From positions 22,564 through 86,563 of the forward strand of contig CAKUFW010000001.1 in assembly GCA_934650975.1 (NCBI GenBank): a DNA stretch of 64,000 nt. The letters are read 5' to 3'. Of this stretch, positions 19,285 through 28,707 are shown piece after piece. The translations under genes and the position numbers were made by a program. Source of the stretch: an uncultured Collinsella sp. Its GTDB lineage: Bacteria; Actinomycetota; Coriobacteriia; Coriobacteriales; Coriobacteriaceae. Every line of letters begins with the position of its first letter. Positions within the stretch are counted from its first letter, which is position 1. The notes beneath the pieces are model-generated. The model worked only from the letters and a program-made list of their open reading frames with translations. It searched no databases and was not told the DNA's origin.

Positions 19285-19976
19285 GCAAAGTTCTCGTAAT
19301 AATTCCTGCATATAACGAGCAGGATGCCATTCTCGCGACCGTCAACGCCGTCGTTGCTGCCGGCTATGATTATGTCGTTGTCAATGACGGATCCAAGGAC
19401 AAAACCCTCGCGGTTTGTCGCGAAAATGGGTTAAATGTTCTGGACCTCGCTCAAAATCTAGGCATTGGCGGTGCCGTTCAGTGCGGGCATAAGTATGCCC
19501 AGCGCAACGGTTACGACATAGATATTCAGGTGGATGGTGACGGCCAGCATGATCCATCGTATATTTCTAAACTTGTCGCCGAGGTTGAGGCCGGTGCCGA
19601 CCTGGCAATCGGGTCGCGCTTCTTGGAGGTCAATGGAGGTTTTCAATCGACGTGGCTTCGTCGAGTGGGTATTACCTGGTTCGAGAAGCTTCTAAAGGTT
19701 CTTACAGGCACAACGGTGACCGATGCCACATCTGGCTTTCGAGCGTGCGGTCGCAAGGCTATCTCACTTTTTGCCGATTCGTACCCTATCGACTATCCGG
19801 AACCTGAATCCATCGCACTTTGTCTCAAGCGCGGTCTCAGGGTCAAGGACGTTCCTGTGGAGATGCGTGAGCGTCAAGGAGGAAAATCCTCCATCGGAGG
19901 CCTATCTAGCATCTACTACATGATAAAGGTAACCATGTCCATCTTGATTGTTTCCCTTACCGGTCATGAGGGGTGA
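19281..19976 (+). CDS. GT2 polyprenyl-phosphate glycosyltransferase (DPM1-like)
   Basis: 231 residues. Start MSKVLVIIPAYNEQDAILAT, with VVNDGSKDKT and the QVDGDGQHDP metal site, is the hallmark of the dolichol-phosphate mannosyltransferase group, which loads a sugar onto undecaprenyl phosphate. There are no long C-terminal membrane helices, and the next gene, overlapping by 4 bases, encodes a small DUF2304 membrane protein that commonly sits beside such enzymes and may supply the membrane part (inference). The GTG start lies within the end of the upstream gene and has an AAGGAGG site. The sugar is not determinable. Confidence 0.88.
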   Translation: MSKVLVIIPAYNEQDAILATVNAVVAAGYDYVVVNDGSKDKTLAVCRENGLNVLDLAQNLGIGGAVQCGHKYAQRNGYDIDIQVDGDGQHDPSYISKLVAEVEAGADLAIGSRFLEVNGGFQSTWLRRVGITWFEKLLKVLTGTTVTDATSGFRACGRKAISLFADSYPIDYPEPESIALCLKRGLRVKDVPVEMRERQGGKSSIGGLSSIYYMIKVTMSILIVSLTGHEG

Positions 19977-20332
19977 TTGAAATGACGTTTGTTACCCAGG
20001 TCCTTACCGCGATTTTTGCGGTCGTGTTCTTCGTCTACGTGATCCATCTCGTATCCAAGGGCAAGTTGTCCTTACGCTATTCCTTTTTCTGGCTGTCCTT
20101 GTCGGGGGTAATCCTCATTGCAGCGATTTTCCCCGGTTTAATCGGTGCAATTGGCGAGTTGTTCGGCTTCGTGCTGACCACGAACTTCGTGTTCTTCCTT
20201 GGCTTGTTTATGATACTGGCTTTTTCGCTCATCCTGAGCGTGGTGGTAACTAAGCAGGCGGCGAGCATCAAAAACTTGACGCAGAGGCTGGCCATCGTAG
20301 AGAAGGAGCTATACCGGGGTGACGATGATTAG
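19973..20332 (+). CDS. DUF2304 small membrane protein
   Basis: 119 residues: three hydrophobic helices (residues about 5-25, 38-58 and 68-92) and a short charged, coiled C-terminus (KNLTQRLAIVEKEL). Size and layout match DUF2304 proteins, which are often encoded directly after DPM1-like GT2 enzymes. The GTG start at 19973 overlaps the upstream stop; an ATG nine bases later is the alternative. No biochemical role is established; a partner or anchor for the upstream enzyme is the likeliest reading. Confidence 0.8.
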   Translation: MIEMTFVTQVLTAIFAVVFFVYVIHLVSKGKLSLRYSFFWLSLSGVILIAAIFPGLIGAIGELFGFVLTTNFVFFLGLFMILAFSLILSVVVTKQAASIKNLTQRLAIVEKELYRGDDD

Positions 20333-20396
20333 TTCTCGATAGTCCATGCCCTTGGCCCGATTGAAAATGGTCCCTATCTGAAATGAGATTTGTTAG

Positions 20397-21890
20397 ATGA
20401 CTGCGATATCAACCTTCGGGGCTCATGTCTCCGCGAGCGCGAAACTAGACAACGCGAAGCGCGATTGGCTGTTCATGTTCGCGTATTTCGCGACTTCGCT
20501 ACTGGCAATTGCGATGCTCTTTACGAATGTACTGGAATATAAAGCTGGACTAGTCGGGAAGTCCTCTATGGTTATTCCTGCGCTGTTGCTCGCCTGTCTC
20601 CTTTATGAATTTGCGTTCCTGGCACGGCGCTTTTCAAATGATGTACAGAAAGTCTTTCTGCTAATTTCCGTTCCTGCCGTTCTGGCTTTCGGGCTATTCA
20701 TTATTCCGGGCACTGTCCCAGATGAACATGCTCATATCGCTCAAGCACTTGATTTGTTTGGTCGTCACTCGGGCAGTTTTCTTGTGCCGAAAGTGCTTGA
20801 TCCAGATTCCCTCCCTCATACTTATGCTGATCTCTATGCGTCGATTTCGACTCCAGATTCGTGGGATTCGATGATTTCGTACGATCGTTATTTGGCATAT
20901 GCGGATGGCCTGTACGCGATTCCGGCGATGGTTATCTCGGTTTTGCGCGTATTGAACGTGAACGCGATAGTTGCAGTTGTCATCGCGCGCTTGGTCAATG
21001 GCGCGTTGTTCTGCGCCGCAGGGTATTACATCATCCGCCTGCTTCCGTGTGGAAAGACCGCGCTGATGGTGTTTCTTCTTAATCCAATGTTGATTCAGCA
21101 AGAAGCTTCTTTGTCTGCGGATGTATTGGTGAATATCGCTGCAATTGCCTTTGTTGTGCACTTCCTTAAATTGAATTCTCAGAAAGAGGTTGCAAGGAAA
21201 GAATGGCTAATTTTCGCCGCACTTACGGTTGTGATGGCTTTGGCGAAAATGATGTTTGCCCCCTTAGCTCTACTGTGGCTTGTTTTCCTTAATAGGAGGT
21301 TGTCAGGCAAGAGGCTTCTTGCGGCTTACCTCGGTATCTTTTTAGTTTGCTGCGCGCTTGCGGCTTTGGTTGTCGTGTTTTATCACGGCTCGTTTTTCCC
21401 GGCTTCATTTGAGCTTATGCGCTCTCCCGCAGAATGCGCGCGCATCTTAGCTAACTCCATCTGGATTGCTGGTCCGTTCTGGATTGATTCGTACCTTGGC
21501 CAATTTCTTGCATCGCTTAATCTGGCTACCTGGACCCCTTGTGTGTATGTCTATTTGGTTCTTCAGGTAGTGGTGCTGTTCTATAGCGATGAAGACTGTA
21601 GCGTACTCGTTCGCGGTGTTGATAAGGTATTTGTTTGCGTTCTCAGCTTGGTAAACCTGTTGCTTCTGGTTTTGACTATGCGCGAGTGGAGCCTCGAGGT
21701 CGAGAAAGTCACTGATTACATTCTTGGAATTCAGGGACGGTATCTGTTCCCGCTTGTCTTGCTTCCCTTGTGCTGCATGCTTCGTCCGGGCAAGAAGCGC
21801 TCGGAGGGGAACGTGCTCATTACGTCTGCAGCGTTGTTGGCTGCAATCTTCTCCATTAATATGATTCCAATCATTACTTTTTACCTCTAG
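20397..21890 (+). CDS. DUF2142 polytopic membrane protein
   Basis: 497 residues with about 11-12 hydrophobic helices. The motif PGTVPDEHAHIAQA near residue 105 matches the conserved acidic loop at the start of DUF2142 proteins, which resembles the catalytic loop of GT-C glycosyltransferases. These proteins are found in polysaccharide clusters and may transfer sugars from polyprenyl-phosphate donors on the outer face of the membrane. The DPM1-like gene just upstream could make such a donor, so the two may form a pathway (inference). The intergenic gap of 64 bases is consistent with one operon. Confidence 0.82.
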   Translation: MTAISTFGAHVSASAKLDNAKRDWLFMFAYFATSLLAIAMLFTNVLEYKAGLVGKSSMVIPALLLACLLYEFAFLARRFSNDVQKVFLLISVPAVLAFGLFIIPGTVPDEHAHIAQALDLFGRHSGSFLVPKVLDPDSLPHTYADLYASISTPDSWDSMISYDRYLAYADGLYAIPAMVISVLRVLNVNAIVAVVIARLVNGALFCAAGYYIIRLLPCGKTALMVFLLNPMLIQQEASLSADVLVNIAAIAFVVHFLKLNSQKEVARKEWLIFAALTVVMALAKMMFAPLALLWLVFLNRRLSGKRLLAAYLGIFLVCCALAALVVVFYHGSFFPASFELMRSPAECARILANSIWIAGPFWIDSYLGQFLASLNLATWTPCVYVYLVLQVVVLFYSDEDCSVLVRGVDKVFVCVLSLVNLLLLVLTMREWSLEVEKVTDYILGIQGRYLFPLVLLPLCCMLRPGKKRSEGNVLITSAALLAAIFSINMIPIITFYL

Positions 21891-21904
21891 ACTGAAGGGG
21901 TTAT

Positions 21905-24196
21905 ATGCCGAGCATTTCTAGGATCAAGCAGCTTTGTGCTAATGCCTTAACACTTCTTGACGAAGATGGAATCTACGCCTTCACCGATAGGGTGAGGGTG
22001 CGCACTTCTCGCTTTCGCGTGCATAGTCGGAAGCCGGGTGACGAGTTTGTTGACCCTCTGGACGTCTTCACGGATGTCCTGTTTGTCAATGGATGCGCCT
22101 ATTCCGTTCCGCACCCCATTCGCTATCGTGTTGACCATCAAATTGAACAGCTTGTTGCACACGGTGTGAGCGCACGCAAGGTTGAGGCCTGGGATGTAGA
22201 CGAGGACTGGGTTCGCACGGCTCACGTTTTTGTGATTTTCCGCTGTCCTTACTCTGAAGAAATTGGGCGTTTCATTACGCTTGCCAAGTCTTTGGGCAAG
22301 GCCGTCCTCTACGATATCGACGATCTTGTTATTGATACGAAGTACACTGACCTCATTCCGTTTCTGTCGACTTTTTCTGAGGAACAGAAGCGTGGGTACG
22401 ATGACGGCGTTCGCGCTATGCAGAAGACCATGCTCATGTGCGACGGGGTAATTACTACTACCGAAGGTATGGCTAACGAGCTTAAAAAGTACCTGCCTAA
22501 GGTATGCATCAACAGAAACGTGGCTTCTGAAGAGATGCTCAATTTCTGTAGCAAAGCCGTGCGCGAGCGCGACGTGTTCCCGTACGTCTCTATCGATGCC
22601 GTGACCAAGCGCGAGAGGCATGCTTGGAAGAAAGCGCATGAGCCTCGCGATGGCAGGTTCCGCATTGGTTACTTCTCGGGCAGCATTACTCATAGTGACG
22701 ACTTCGAACTCGTGCTCCCTGCTCTTGCGCGCGTAATGCAGGAGCGTCCTGAGGTTACACTGTGCATTGTAGGTGAGCTGACGATTCCTGATGCCTTGTC
22801 TGGGATGGCGGACAGGGTCGAAGCCTTCCCGTTCTGTGACTGGCGCCGCCTGCCCAAGCTCATCTCGAAGGTAGACATCAACATTGCACCGCTGGCAGAT
22901 TCCGTGTTCAATCGCGCAAAATCTGAGAATAAGTGGGTTGAGGCAAGTCTCGTTAAGGTTCCGACTGTTGCAAGTAATGTTGGTGCTTTCGCAAGCGAGG
23001 TTGTCGATGGTGAGACCGGAATCCTGTGCTCTACGACTGAACAGTGGTACGACGCTCTCATCAACCTCATTGATGATGCCACGAGGAGGAGGGTGCTTGC
23101 TGAGAAGGCGTACGAGGAATGCTCAGCTCATCGTACGACTCTTAATTCCGGCATGTCGTTGGTCAATTTCATTCATGATGTGATGCCGTCCAATATTGCC
23201 TTCGCGGTTCCGTCTTTGAATATTAGCGGGGGCAATATCGTGACCTTGCGTCACGCCTCCTTTCTTCAGCGTAGGGGCATCGATGTAACAATAATTGATG
23301 GCATGGGCGAAGATCGCTGGGTCGAGGTGCAGGGATGTCGCATTCCAGTTATTAATCGACGTGTTCTTCCTGCCGCTATTGACGACTGTCCTATTGACGG
23401 AACTTTTCAGCGTCTTGTCGCGACTTTCTGGGAAACGGCTCAGTTTGTTGAGCGTTATAGGAAAGCCGACCATCGCTTGTATTTCGTTCAGGGTTACGAG
23501 CCCGGTTTTTATCAGCCTCTTGACTGGCATCGTGTTGCCGCGTCCGCAACCTACTTGTCGGGCCTTGACGTCTTTACCATGTCTCCCTGGTGTCAGAAAT
23601 GGCTTAAGAGGGATTACGGGGTATCGGCACGTTGCGTAAAGAACGGAATGGACGTTGAACGCTATAGCGTGAAGGAGCGCGAGTATTCCGGCAAGGTTCG
23701 CATTCTGATCGAGGGCGATTGCAAGGTTGACTACAAGAACGTCGACGAGGCGTTCCGTATCGTTGACAAGCTTGATCCCAAAAAATATGAGGTTTGGTAT
23801 CTTTCCTACAACGGTGAACCTAAGAGCTTTTATCGCGTGGACAGGTTTCTCCATGCCATTCCGAGCGAGGAGATACATTCCGTCTACGAGGACTGCCATA
23901 TTCTCCTGAAGACGAGTCTGCTGGAGAGCTTCTCCTATCCTCCGCTTGAGATGATGGCGACCGGTGGTATTGCAGTTGCCATTTCGAACCCCGGTAACGC
24001 CGAGTACCTTGTAAACGGGGAAAACTGCTTGCTTATTAACCATGGAGAAGAGGGCAAGGCAGCAGCTATGATTGAATCTTTGGTCGAAGACGAAGCACTT
24101 CGTGACCGTCTCATTTCTGGTGGTATTAAGACGGCCCAATCTCGTGATTGGTCTCGTTTTGAAGATGAGATTGCATCGGTGTATCTGGGGGAGTAA
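21905..24196 (+). CDS. Two-module GT4 glycosyltransferase
   Basis: 763 residues, twice the usual GT4 length. The first module (about 60-420) has LYDIDDLVID, a GSITHSDDFELVLPAL hinge and KWVEASLVKVPTVASNVGAF as donor site. The second (about 425-763) begins IAFAVPSLNISGGNIVTL and has the donor site ESFSYPPLEMMATGGIAVAI followed by GNAEYLVNGENC. Such tandem enzymes occur in rhamnan and teichoic-type glycan clusters and may add two sugars in sequence. It starts 14 bases after the DUF2142 gene and ends directly at the ATG of the next one, so all three are probably co-translated. Specificity is unknown. Confidence 0.85.
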   Translation: MPSISRIKQLCANALTLLDEDGIYAFTDRVRVRTSRFRVHSRKPGDEFVDPLDVFTDVLFVNGCAYSVPHPIRYRVDHQIEQLVAHGVSARKVEAWDVDEDWVRTAHVFVIFRCPYSEEIGRFITLAKSLGKAVLYDIDDLVIDTKYTDLIPFLSTFSEEQKRGYDDGVRAMQKTMLMCDGVITTTEGMANELKKYLPKVCINRNVASEEMLNFCSKAVRERDVFPYVSIDAVTKRERHAWKKAHEPRDGRFRIGYFSGSITHSDDFELVLPALARVMQERPEVTLCIVGELTIPDALSGMADRVEAFPFCDWRRLPKLISKVDINIAPLADSVFNRAKSENKWVEASLVKVPTVASNVGAFASEVVDGETGILCSTTEQWYDALINLIDDATRRRVLAEKAYEECSAHRTTLNSGMSLVNFIHDVMPSNIAFAVPSLNISGGNIVTLRHASFLQRRGIDVTIIDGMGEDRWVEVQGCRIPVINRRVLPAAIDDCPIDGTFQRLVATFWETAQFVERYRKADHRLYFVQGYEPGFYQPLDWHRVAASATYLSGLDVFTMSPWCQKWLKRDYGVSARCVKNGMDVERYSVKEREYSGKVRILIEGDCKVDYKNVDEAFRIVDKLDPKKYEVWYLSYNGEPKSFYRVDRFLHAIPSEEIHSVYEDCHILLKTSLLESFSYPPLEMMATGGIAVAISNPGNAEYLVNGENCLLINHGEEGKAAAMIESLVEDEALRDRLISGGIKTAQSRDWSRFEDEIASVYLGE

Positions 24197-25630
24197 ATGG
24201 CTTACGACCTTTCAATTGCATGCGTGTATAACAAGCTCGAGCAGTTTGAACGCTTCCGCCATTCCGTCGAAGATCTTCCGTTCAGGGTCCAGCTGATTGC
24301 GATGGACAATAGGGAGCGCGCTTGGTCTTCCGCAGCGGCGGCTTATAATCATGCCGTTGATGTTGCCGAGTCTGATGTGGTCCTCTTTTCGCATCAGGAT
24401 ATTGTCTTTTTGGATGGCTCTTTTATCTCGGAGTTCATCGAGAAGGTCCGTGAGAATCATGATTTGCTCGTTGGCGTTGCGGGTGCAGTCGAGACTGAGG
24501 GTGGATACTGCCGCAAAATGGTTTCTGGTATGTACCAGGGCTCCAAGCTTTGGTGCCACCATACTGCGGAGTCCCCAACAATGGTCTCCACCCTGGATGA
24601 GTGCCTATTCGGTTGCCATAAGGATTTGTTCTCTAAGGTGCATTTTGATGAGGAGACGTGCAACGGCTGGCACTTTTATGCCGTAGATCTCTCGCTTCAG
24701 GTCCAGGATGCAGACGCTAGCGTAATGGTTCTGCCCGCGTCGGTGCTTCATCTGTCTGGGGGCAATCGTGATGATTCATATTATGTCGCCCAGGAAAAGC
24801 TGAAGAAGAAATATGCCAAGTCTCGTGAGGTGATTGTAACCACCTGCGGATGGACCAGGACGGGCTTCATCGATCCGTATCGTCCCATTGTTGACGACGA
24901 GCTTGCTGCTCTGGATCGAGCGGGTATTTCGTACTCTGTTCGATTTTTCCGCTCTTGGAATGAAGTTGGAAATCTTTGCAACAAGGTCTTTTTGCCAAGC
25001 TTGTTTCCTTCGGACGGATTTTCCGACGTTACGTTGAGTGAAGAAGGGTCTCGCTTGTACTCTGGTATTGCGATGGTTCGCAATTTCATTTCTTCGAAGA
25101 GATGGCTGTACGAAGACCTTCGCGATCTTAAGCGAGATTACGTGGTAGCCGTTGAGGAGGAGTGCCGCGGCACAAGGGAATACCGACTTGGTACCAAATT
25201 CCTGCCGTGGATTAAGGTGCAGCCCCACGATACGGTGATGCTCGAGACGGGATCTTCCAATGGGGGCGTATCTGCGAGCGTTGCCCCCATGTTCTTAAAC
25301 GATGGAGCTGTCTTTCCCTGCTCGGTTGACAATCTCGAATTCGCATTCTCGAAAGGAGAGGGGTATTTCTCTTCTTATATTCTTTCGACTCTCCAAGCGG
25401 CGGAGGCAAGCCTTCCAGGGCTTCCTGATTCCGATTCGAAGGTCTTTGAACCTATGCTTCGTTCATCCTTACTCTCCTGCGGGGATGCGTGCAAGTCCCT
25501 GTGCGCTCTAGTTCGTGCGGATGAGTTCGCCGAAATCCAAGCGGAAAGGGTGCGAAGGCTTTACGCTTCCTGTTTACCGAGCCGCGTTGGAAGACTTTTA
25601 CTCCGTGTGGGTCGAAAGCTATTTCGGTAG
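24197..25630 (+). CDS. GT2-like glycosyltransferase
   Basis: 477 residues. The first 215 residues look like a compact GT-A domain: DLSIACVYNKLEQFERF, then AAAAYNHAVDVAESDVVLFSHQDIVFLD as the metal-site region and LHLSGGNRDDSYY. This pattern is seen in glycosyltransferase-like families of capsule clusters. The remaining 260 residues show no motif I know. The ATG follows the TAA of the two-module glycosyltransferase without a gap. A perfect 13-bp hairpin lies 18 bases beyond its stop, so it ends this operon. Confidence 0.75.
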   Translation: MAYDLSIACVYNKLEQFERFRHSVEDLPFRVQLIAMDNRERAWSSAAAAYNHAVDVAESDVVLFSHQDIVFLDGSFISEFIEKVRENHDLLVGVAGAVETEGGYCRKMVSGMYQGSKLWCHHTAESPTMVSTLDECLFGCHKDLFSKVHFDEETCNGWHFYAVDLSLQVQDADASVMVLPASVLHLSGGNRDDSYYVAQEKLKKKYAKSREVIVTTCGWTRTGFIDPYRPIVDDELAALDRAGISYSVRFFRSWNEVGNLCNKVFLPSLFPSDGFSDVTLSEEGSRLYSGIAMVRNFISSKRWLYEDLRDLKRDYVVAVEEECRGTREYRLGTKFLPWIKVQPHDTVMLETGSSNGGVSASVAPMFLNDGAVFPCSVDNLEFAFSKGEGYFSSYILSTLQAAEASLPGLPDSDSKVFEPMLRSSLLSCGDACKSLCALVRADEFAEIQAERVRRLYASCLPSRVGRLLLRVGRKLFR

Positions 25631-25648
25631 TTAAAAGCCACGCTTTTC

Positions 25649-25684
25649 GGGCATGGCGACCCCGATTGGTCGCCATGCCCTTTC
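25649..25684. terminator. Bidirectional terminator between convergent genes
   Basis: A 13-bp perfect stem, GGGCATGGCGACC (25649-25661) with GGTCGCCATGCCC (25668-25680) around a 6-base loop, followed by TTTCT. It lies between convergent stops at 25630 and 25684 and can serve the rightward operon; the A-rich left flank could also serve the minus strand. Confidence 0.85.
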
Positions 25685-26796
25685 TATTGGTGCTTCAAAA
25701 AGAAGTGCGCTACGCTTTGAAGTCTTCGGTAGAACCCCGACATGCTTACTCTACGTGCGAGCCTTACGAGGGCGACTTCGTGTCGATTCTTCAGTTTGTC
25801 ATAGGCAGCTTGGGCCTGGGCCAATTCTTGTTTTAGTTTCACCGTGTTCGCACGTTCATCAACGAGCTCCTGAACTACAACGTCTAAGTATTCCGACCTC
25901 TTGCCGAGTTCGCGAAGACTGGGGACAACTTCGTCTTTATCAAGCTCGTTGAGCATTGCTTGGAAGTCGCCGAGGCATTTGATTACTTCTTCATCCGTGA
26001 TGTTGAACACGACATGTGGGCAGTCGACAGTGGCCAGACGATGCATGATTGTGTCTTCAAGCTTGATGAAGCCGTGTTCGTGTGCGAAGCGGTAGTTCTC
26101 CATGGAACCTTTCAGTAGGTCGCAGGCGAGGCGTGGGGTCCAGTTGGTCTGCTTGTGTGCGATGCGGTAAATATATGTTGCATCCGACAACACATAGTAG
26201 CGCTGGGCTTTGTACATCGCGGGTACGAAAAAGAGGGGGTCCTCATACCAACGTCGAGCTGGGAAGCGCAGGGCTGTATCTTCAAATAGGTCTTTTCGGA
26301 AAATATACCGTTGGTAGCCGTAGTCCATCTGGTCGTCTGCGTAGTCGCGCCAGCCTTCGTGGTCGAACACGTAGAGCTCGTCGTCTGCAAACGCGTCAAT
26401 GAACGTTCCCGTTTCCTGGTTTAGAAGTGCCATGGACCCGCCGCAGATGGTGGCGTCTTTGTCCCTGGCAGCGGTCAACAAATCGGAAAGCGCATGATCG
26501 GTCGGGTAGTAGTCGTCTGAATCCATGAACGCAATGTACTCACCCGCGGCATGCTCAATTCCAAGGTTTCTAGCGGGACCAGCCCCCTGGTTCTCCTGGT
26601 GGAAGACTCGAATGCGAGAGTCGCCTTGGGCAAGCTCGTCAAGAATGGCGGGGGAGTCGTCGGTGGAGCCGTCGTCTACAAAGATCGCTTCAAGGGAGCA
26701 GCCGGCTTGAGACAGAACCGATTCAATGCACTCATCAAAGTGTGGACCGGGGTTGTACACGGGAATTATTACCGAAATGTCCGGGTTGGAAGGCAC
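25684..26796 (-). CDS. Glycosyltransferase family 2 with C-terminal coiled coil
   Basis: 370 residues. NPDISVIIPVYNPGPHFDECIESVL, VDDGSTDDS and FMDSDDYYPTD mark a GT2 catalytic domain (residues 1-230). Residues about 290-345 (RSEYLDVVVQELVDERANTV and on) form a probable coiled coil, ending in a basic amphipathic tail that could bind the membrane. The GTG start at 26796 has GAGGAG 5 bases upstream. It is the last gene of the glycosyltransferase region before the decayed zone and stands alone on the minus strand. Sugar unknown. Confidence 0.87.
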   Translation of the reverse strand: MPSNPDISVIIPVYNPGPHFDECIESVLSQAGCSLEAIFVDDGSTDDSPAILDELAQGDSRIRVFHQENQGAGPARNLGIEHAAGEYIAFMDSDDYYPTDHALSDLLTAARDKDATICGGSMALLNQETGTFIDAFADDELYVFDHEGWRDYADDQMDYGYQRYIFRKDLFEDTALRFPARRWYEDPLFFVPAMYKAQRYYVLSDATYIYRIAHKQTNWTPRLACDLLKGSMENYRFAHEHGFIKLEDTIMHRLATVDCPHVVFNITDEEVIKCLGDFQAMLNELDKDEVVPSLRELGKRSEYLDVVVQELVDERANTVKLKQELAQAQAAYDKLKNRHEVALVRLARRVSMSGFYRRLQSVAHFFLKHQ

Positions 26797-27031
26797 GGGA
26801 ACTCCTCTGTGAATGGTTGCAGTGCAATGCTAATTGTAGCCGAGCGCTGCCGAGCTGCGTTGATAGTTGGCAGCTCTCATTCGCTTAATGTACGTCTTCG
26901 TCATTTCCTCCGCTAAACGCAATTATTGCTGTAGCTGTGTTCGCTATTATGACGGCAGGACTTGTTCTGATGCTAAAAGGAGGAGCTGGATACATCTCCA
27001 ATTAAAACGTTACTACCGAGAACAAAACTGC

Positions 27032-27256
27032 GTGCTGAAACAAACTCTTTTGCAATTGAGCGTACTATCGGACACTGTTCCCGATAACTGCAAAGCCGAG
27101 TTCGATCGCTTAAATGAAACGTCAGTAATGGCAAATCCTATAGGCAATGCTTATACCAAGGATGTAGAAAGCAGTATCGCAAGTGCCGTAAACGGGCTGC
27201 AGAAGAAAATCCGCAACGAAGATCTCAGAGGAGTAATTGAGGTGTTTGATAAGTGA
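27032..27256 (+). pseudogene. Unrecognised protein fragment
   Basis: A frame of about 74 codons ending at 27256 reads like a genuine protein C-terminus: LLQLSVLSDTVPDNCKAEF, then NPIGNAYTKDVESS and GLQKKIRNEDLRGVIEVFDK. The region before it is out of character and no Shine-Dalgarno supports a start, so it is probably the 3' end of a gene lost by rearrangement. It lies just upstream of a broken zinc-ribbon gene on the same strand, which may once have been its operon partner. Function unknown; the chosen 5' limit (a GTG) is arbitrary. Confidence 0.4.
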
Positions 27257-27298
27257 GCAGCAAAATGCAAAGCTTACCAATAGGGAAAGGACCACGAA

Positions 27299-27523
27299 AT
27301 GTAACAGCGTGTTTACGAAATGTGCGGAGGAACCGACCTTGTTAAAGATGAGGGCGCATTCAAATGCAAGCGGTGTGGATGTCAATACTCTGTCTAAGAA
27401 GCCAAGAGAATGATGATAGACAGTACTGTTCAAGTTAAAGGAACCGTCAAAGCTGATAACACACAGCTAACTGAGATTTATTTATCGATGGCTTGGAACG
27501 CGCACGGATCGCGTGCCGAATGA
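27299..27523 (+). pseudogene. TFIIB-type zinc-ribbon protein, 5' remnant
   Basis: Reading from ATG 27299 through two stops gives QRVYEMCGGTDLVKDEGAF, then KCKRCGCQYSV, then EAKRMMIDSTVQVKGTVKAD. This is the N-terminus of the bacterial family with a TFIIB-like zinc ribbon (here only the second CxxC pair, CKRC, is whole; the first is reduced to MCGG) and an EEAKxMM segment followed by a V-GTVKVD linker. TAA codons at 27302-27304 and 27395-27397 interrupt it and it runs into TGA at 27521-27523. AAAGGA precedes the ATG. Its 3' part is gone: an IS110 transposase gene ends six bases away, so insertion of that element probably truncated it. Confidence 0.7.
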
Positions 27524-27528
27524 CGCTC

Positions 27529-28707
27529 CTATAGGCTGTCAAGTCCTTTATTGGCCGACATTTTAGCGTCCTGGTAGCGGTCGTACTCGCGTCTGATTTC
27601 CTCGTGGGGGCATATGTCTCTTTCTATTTCGCTGAGCCTCGCATTCGGTACGCCAAGCTCTCGGGCAACCTGCTTTTGGGTCAATTTGAGCGATTTTAGC
27701 ATGTCCGCCAGTTTCGAGCCCTGGGCGTACTTCAGCCTCATGGGGTGCCGTAACGTCGAGTAAATCTCCCCGGCTATGAATCTCTTTAGGCGGCGCACGG
27801 CTTCTCGCTTCGTCTTGCCGTCGGACTTGCGCTTCGCCATGTAGGCGAGCGTTTCCTCGTCCCCGCTCATCCTGCTTACGGCGATATTGTGGAGAGCTTT
27901 ATTGGCCTGCCTGTTCCCGCCGCGGTCGAGCCTGTACCTGTCGATCTTTCCGCTGGAGGCGGGAATGGGGGACACGCTGCAGATCGAAGCGAACCTTGCT
28001 TCGTTTGGAATGCGCTCGGGGTTGTCGCCCGCGGCGATCGCGAGCTCCGTGGCGTTGACGGTGCCGCATCCCTTCACCTGCAGGAGGGCTGGCGCATTGG
28101 CCTCGATGAACCGACGCATGGCACTCTCCAGTTGGCCTGCTGTCTCATCGAGCTCCAGCCAGGTCCTGGCGAGCGCCTTCAGGGACGCAGACAACGGCCC
28201 GTCGACGACGTCTTCCGCATTCGGGCGGCAAGACCCCAGTTTTCCGCACAGGCTCGCTCCCTTGAGCGGCAGGTATTTGGTCCTGACCCGCGCTGGGGCC
28301 GACGCCAAGAGGGAGGCTATGGCGTTGGATACGCCGGTCATGGTGTTGACGTGTATGGACCTGGCAACCGTAAGAGCGCGCAGGCCCTCAACCCACCCGT
28401 TGTGGGACTTCGGCACTATGCCCTTTCCGGCAGCCATTGCGCGGGCGGCGTGCTCGGCGTCAATGCCATCGGGCTTGCCCTCTCCGACCCGCCTCTTTTC
28501 CCTCTTGGGGCGAAGTACTTCGAAGACGGCATAGCCGCTTTCCATGAGGTAGGAGCATAGACCGGCGCCATGCGACGTCGTTCCCTCTATGCCTACCGCT
28601 ACGCAGCCCGACGGGTCGCCGATTCCCTCCGCAAGTTGTTTGTAGCCCCAAGTGTCGACTTTTATTTGACGAAACACAGCGCCGCGCGGCAGGGATGCAT
28701 CGTTCAC
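27529..28707 (-). mobile_element. IS110-family transposase, 5'-truncated, with C-terminal HTH extension
   Basis: 392 codons from a GTG at 28707, but the first ten residues (MNDASLPRGA) derive from the antisense of the adjoining IS256 remnant, and true homology starts near VFRQIKVDTWGYKQLAEG. The DEDD nuclease domain keeps the Glu (VGIEGTTSHGAG) and the Asp pair (DGIDAEHAARA), but the first Asp of the usual N-terminal GIDxxK motif is missing. The Transposase_20 domain is intact: KGCGTVNATELAIAAGDNP and SVSPIPASSGK with the nucleophile Ser. A C-terminal 60 residues (LKLTQKQVARELGVPNARLS) form a Cro/XRE-like helix-turn-helix not found in all IS110 enzymes. Without the first Asp and the upstream non-coding end the element is presumably dead. 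Confidence 0.8.

Noticed and set aside
27529-28707. Possible functional IS110 element with bridge RNA
   Set aside because: The upstream non-coding end and the N-terminal catalytic Asp are replaced by IS256 sequence, so no bridge RNA region is left to examine.
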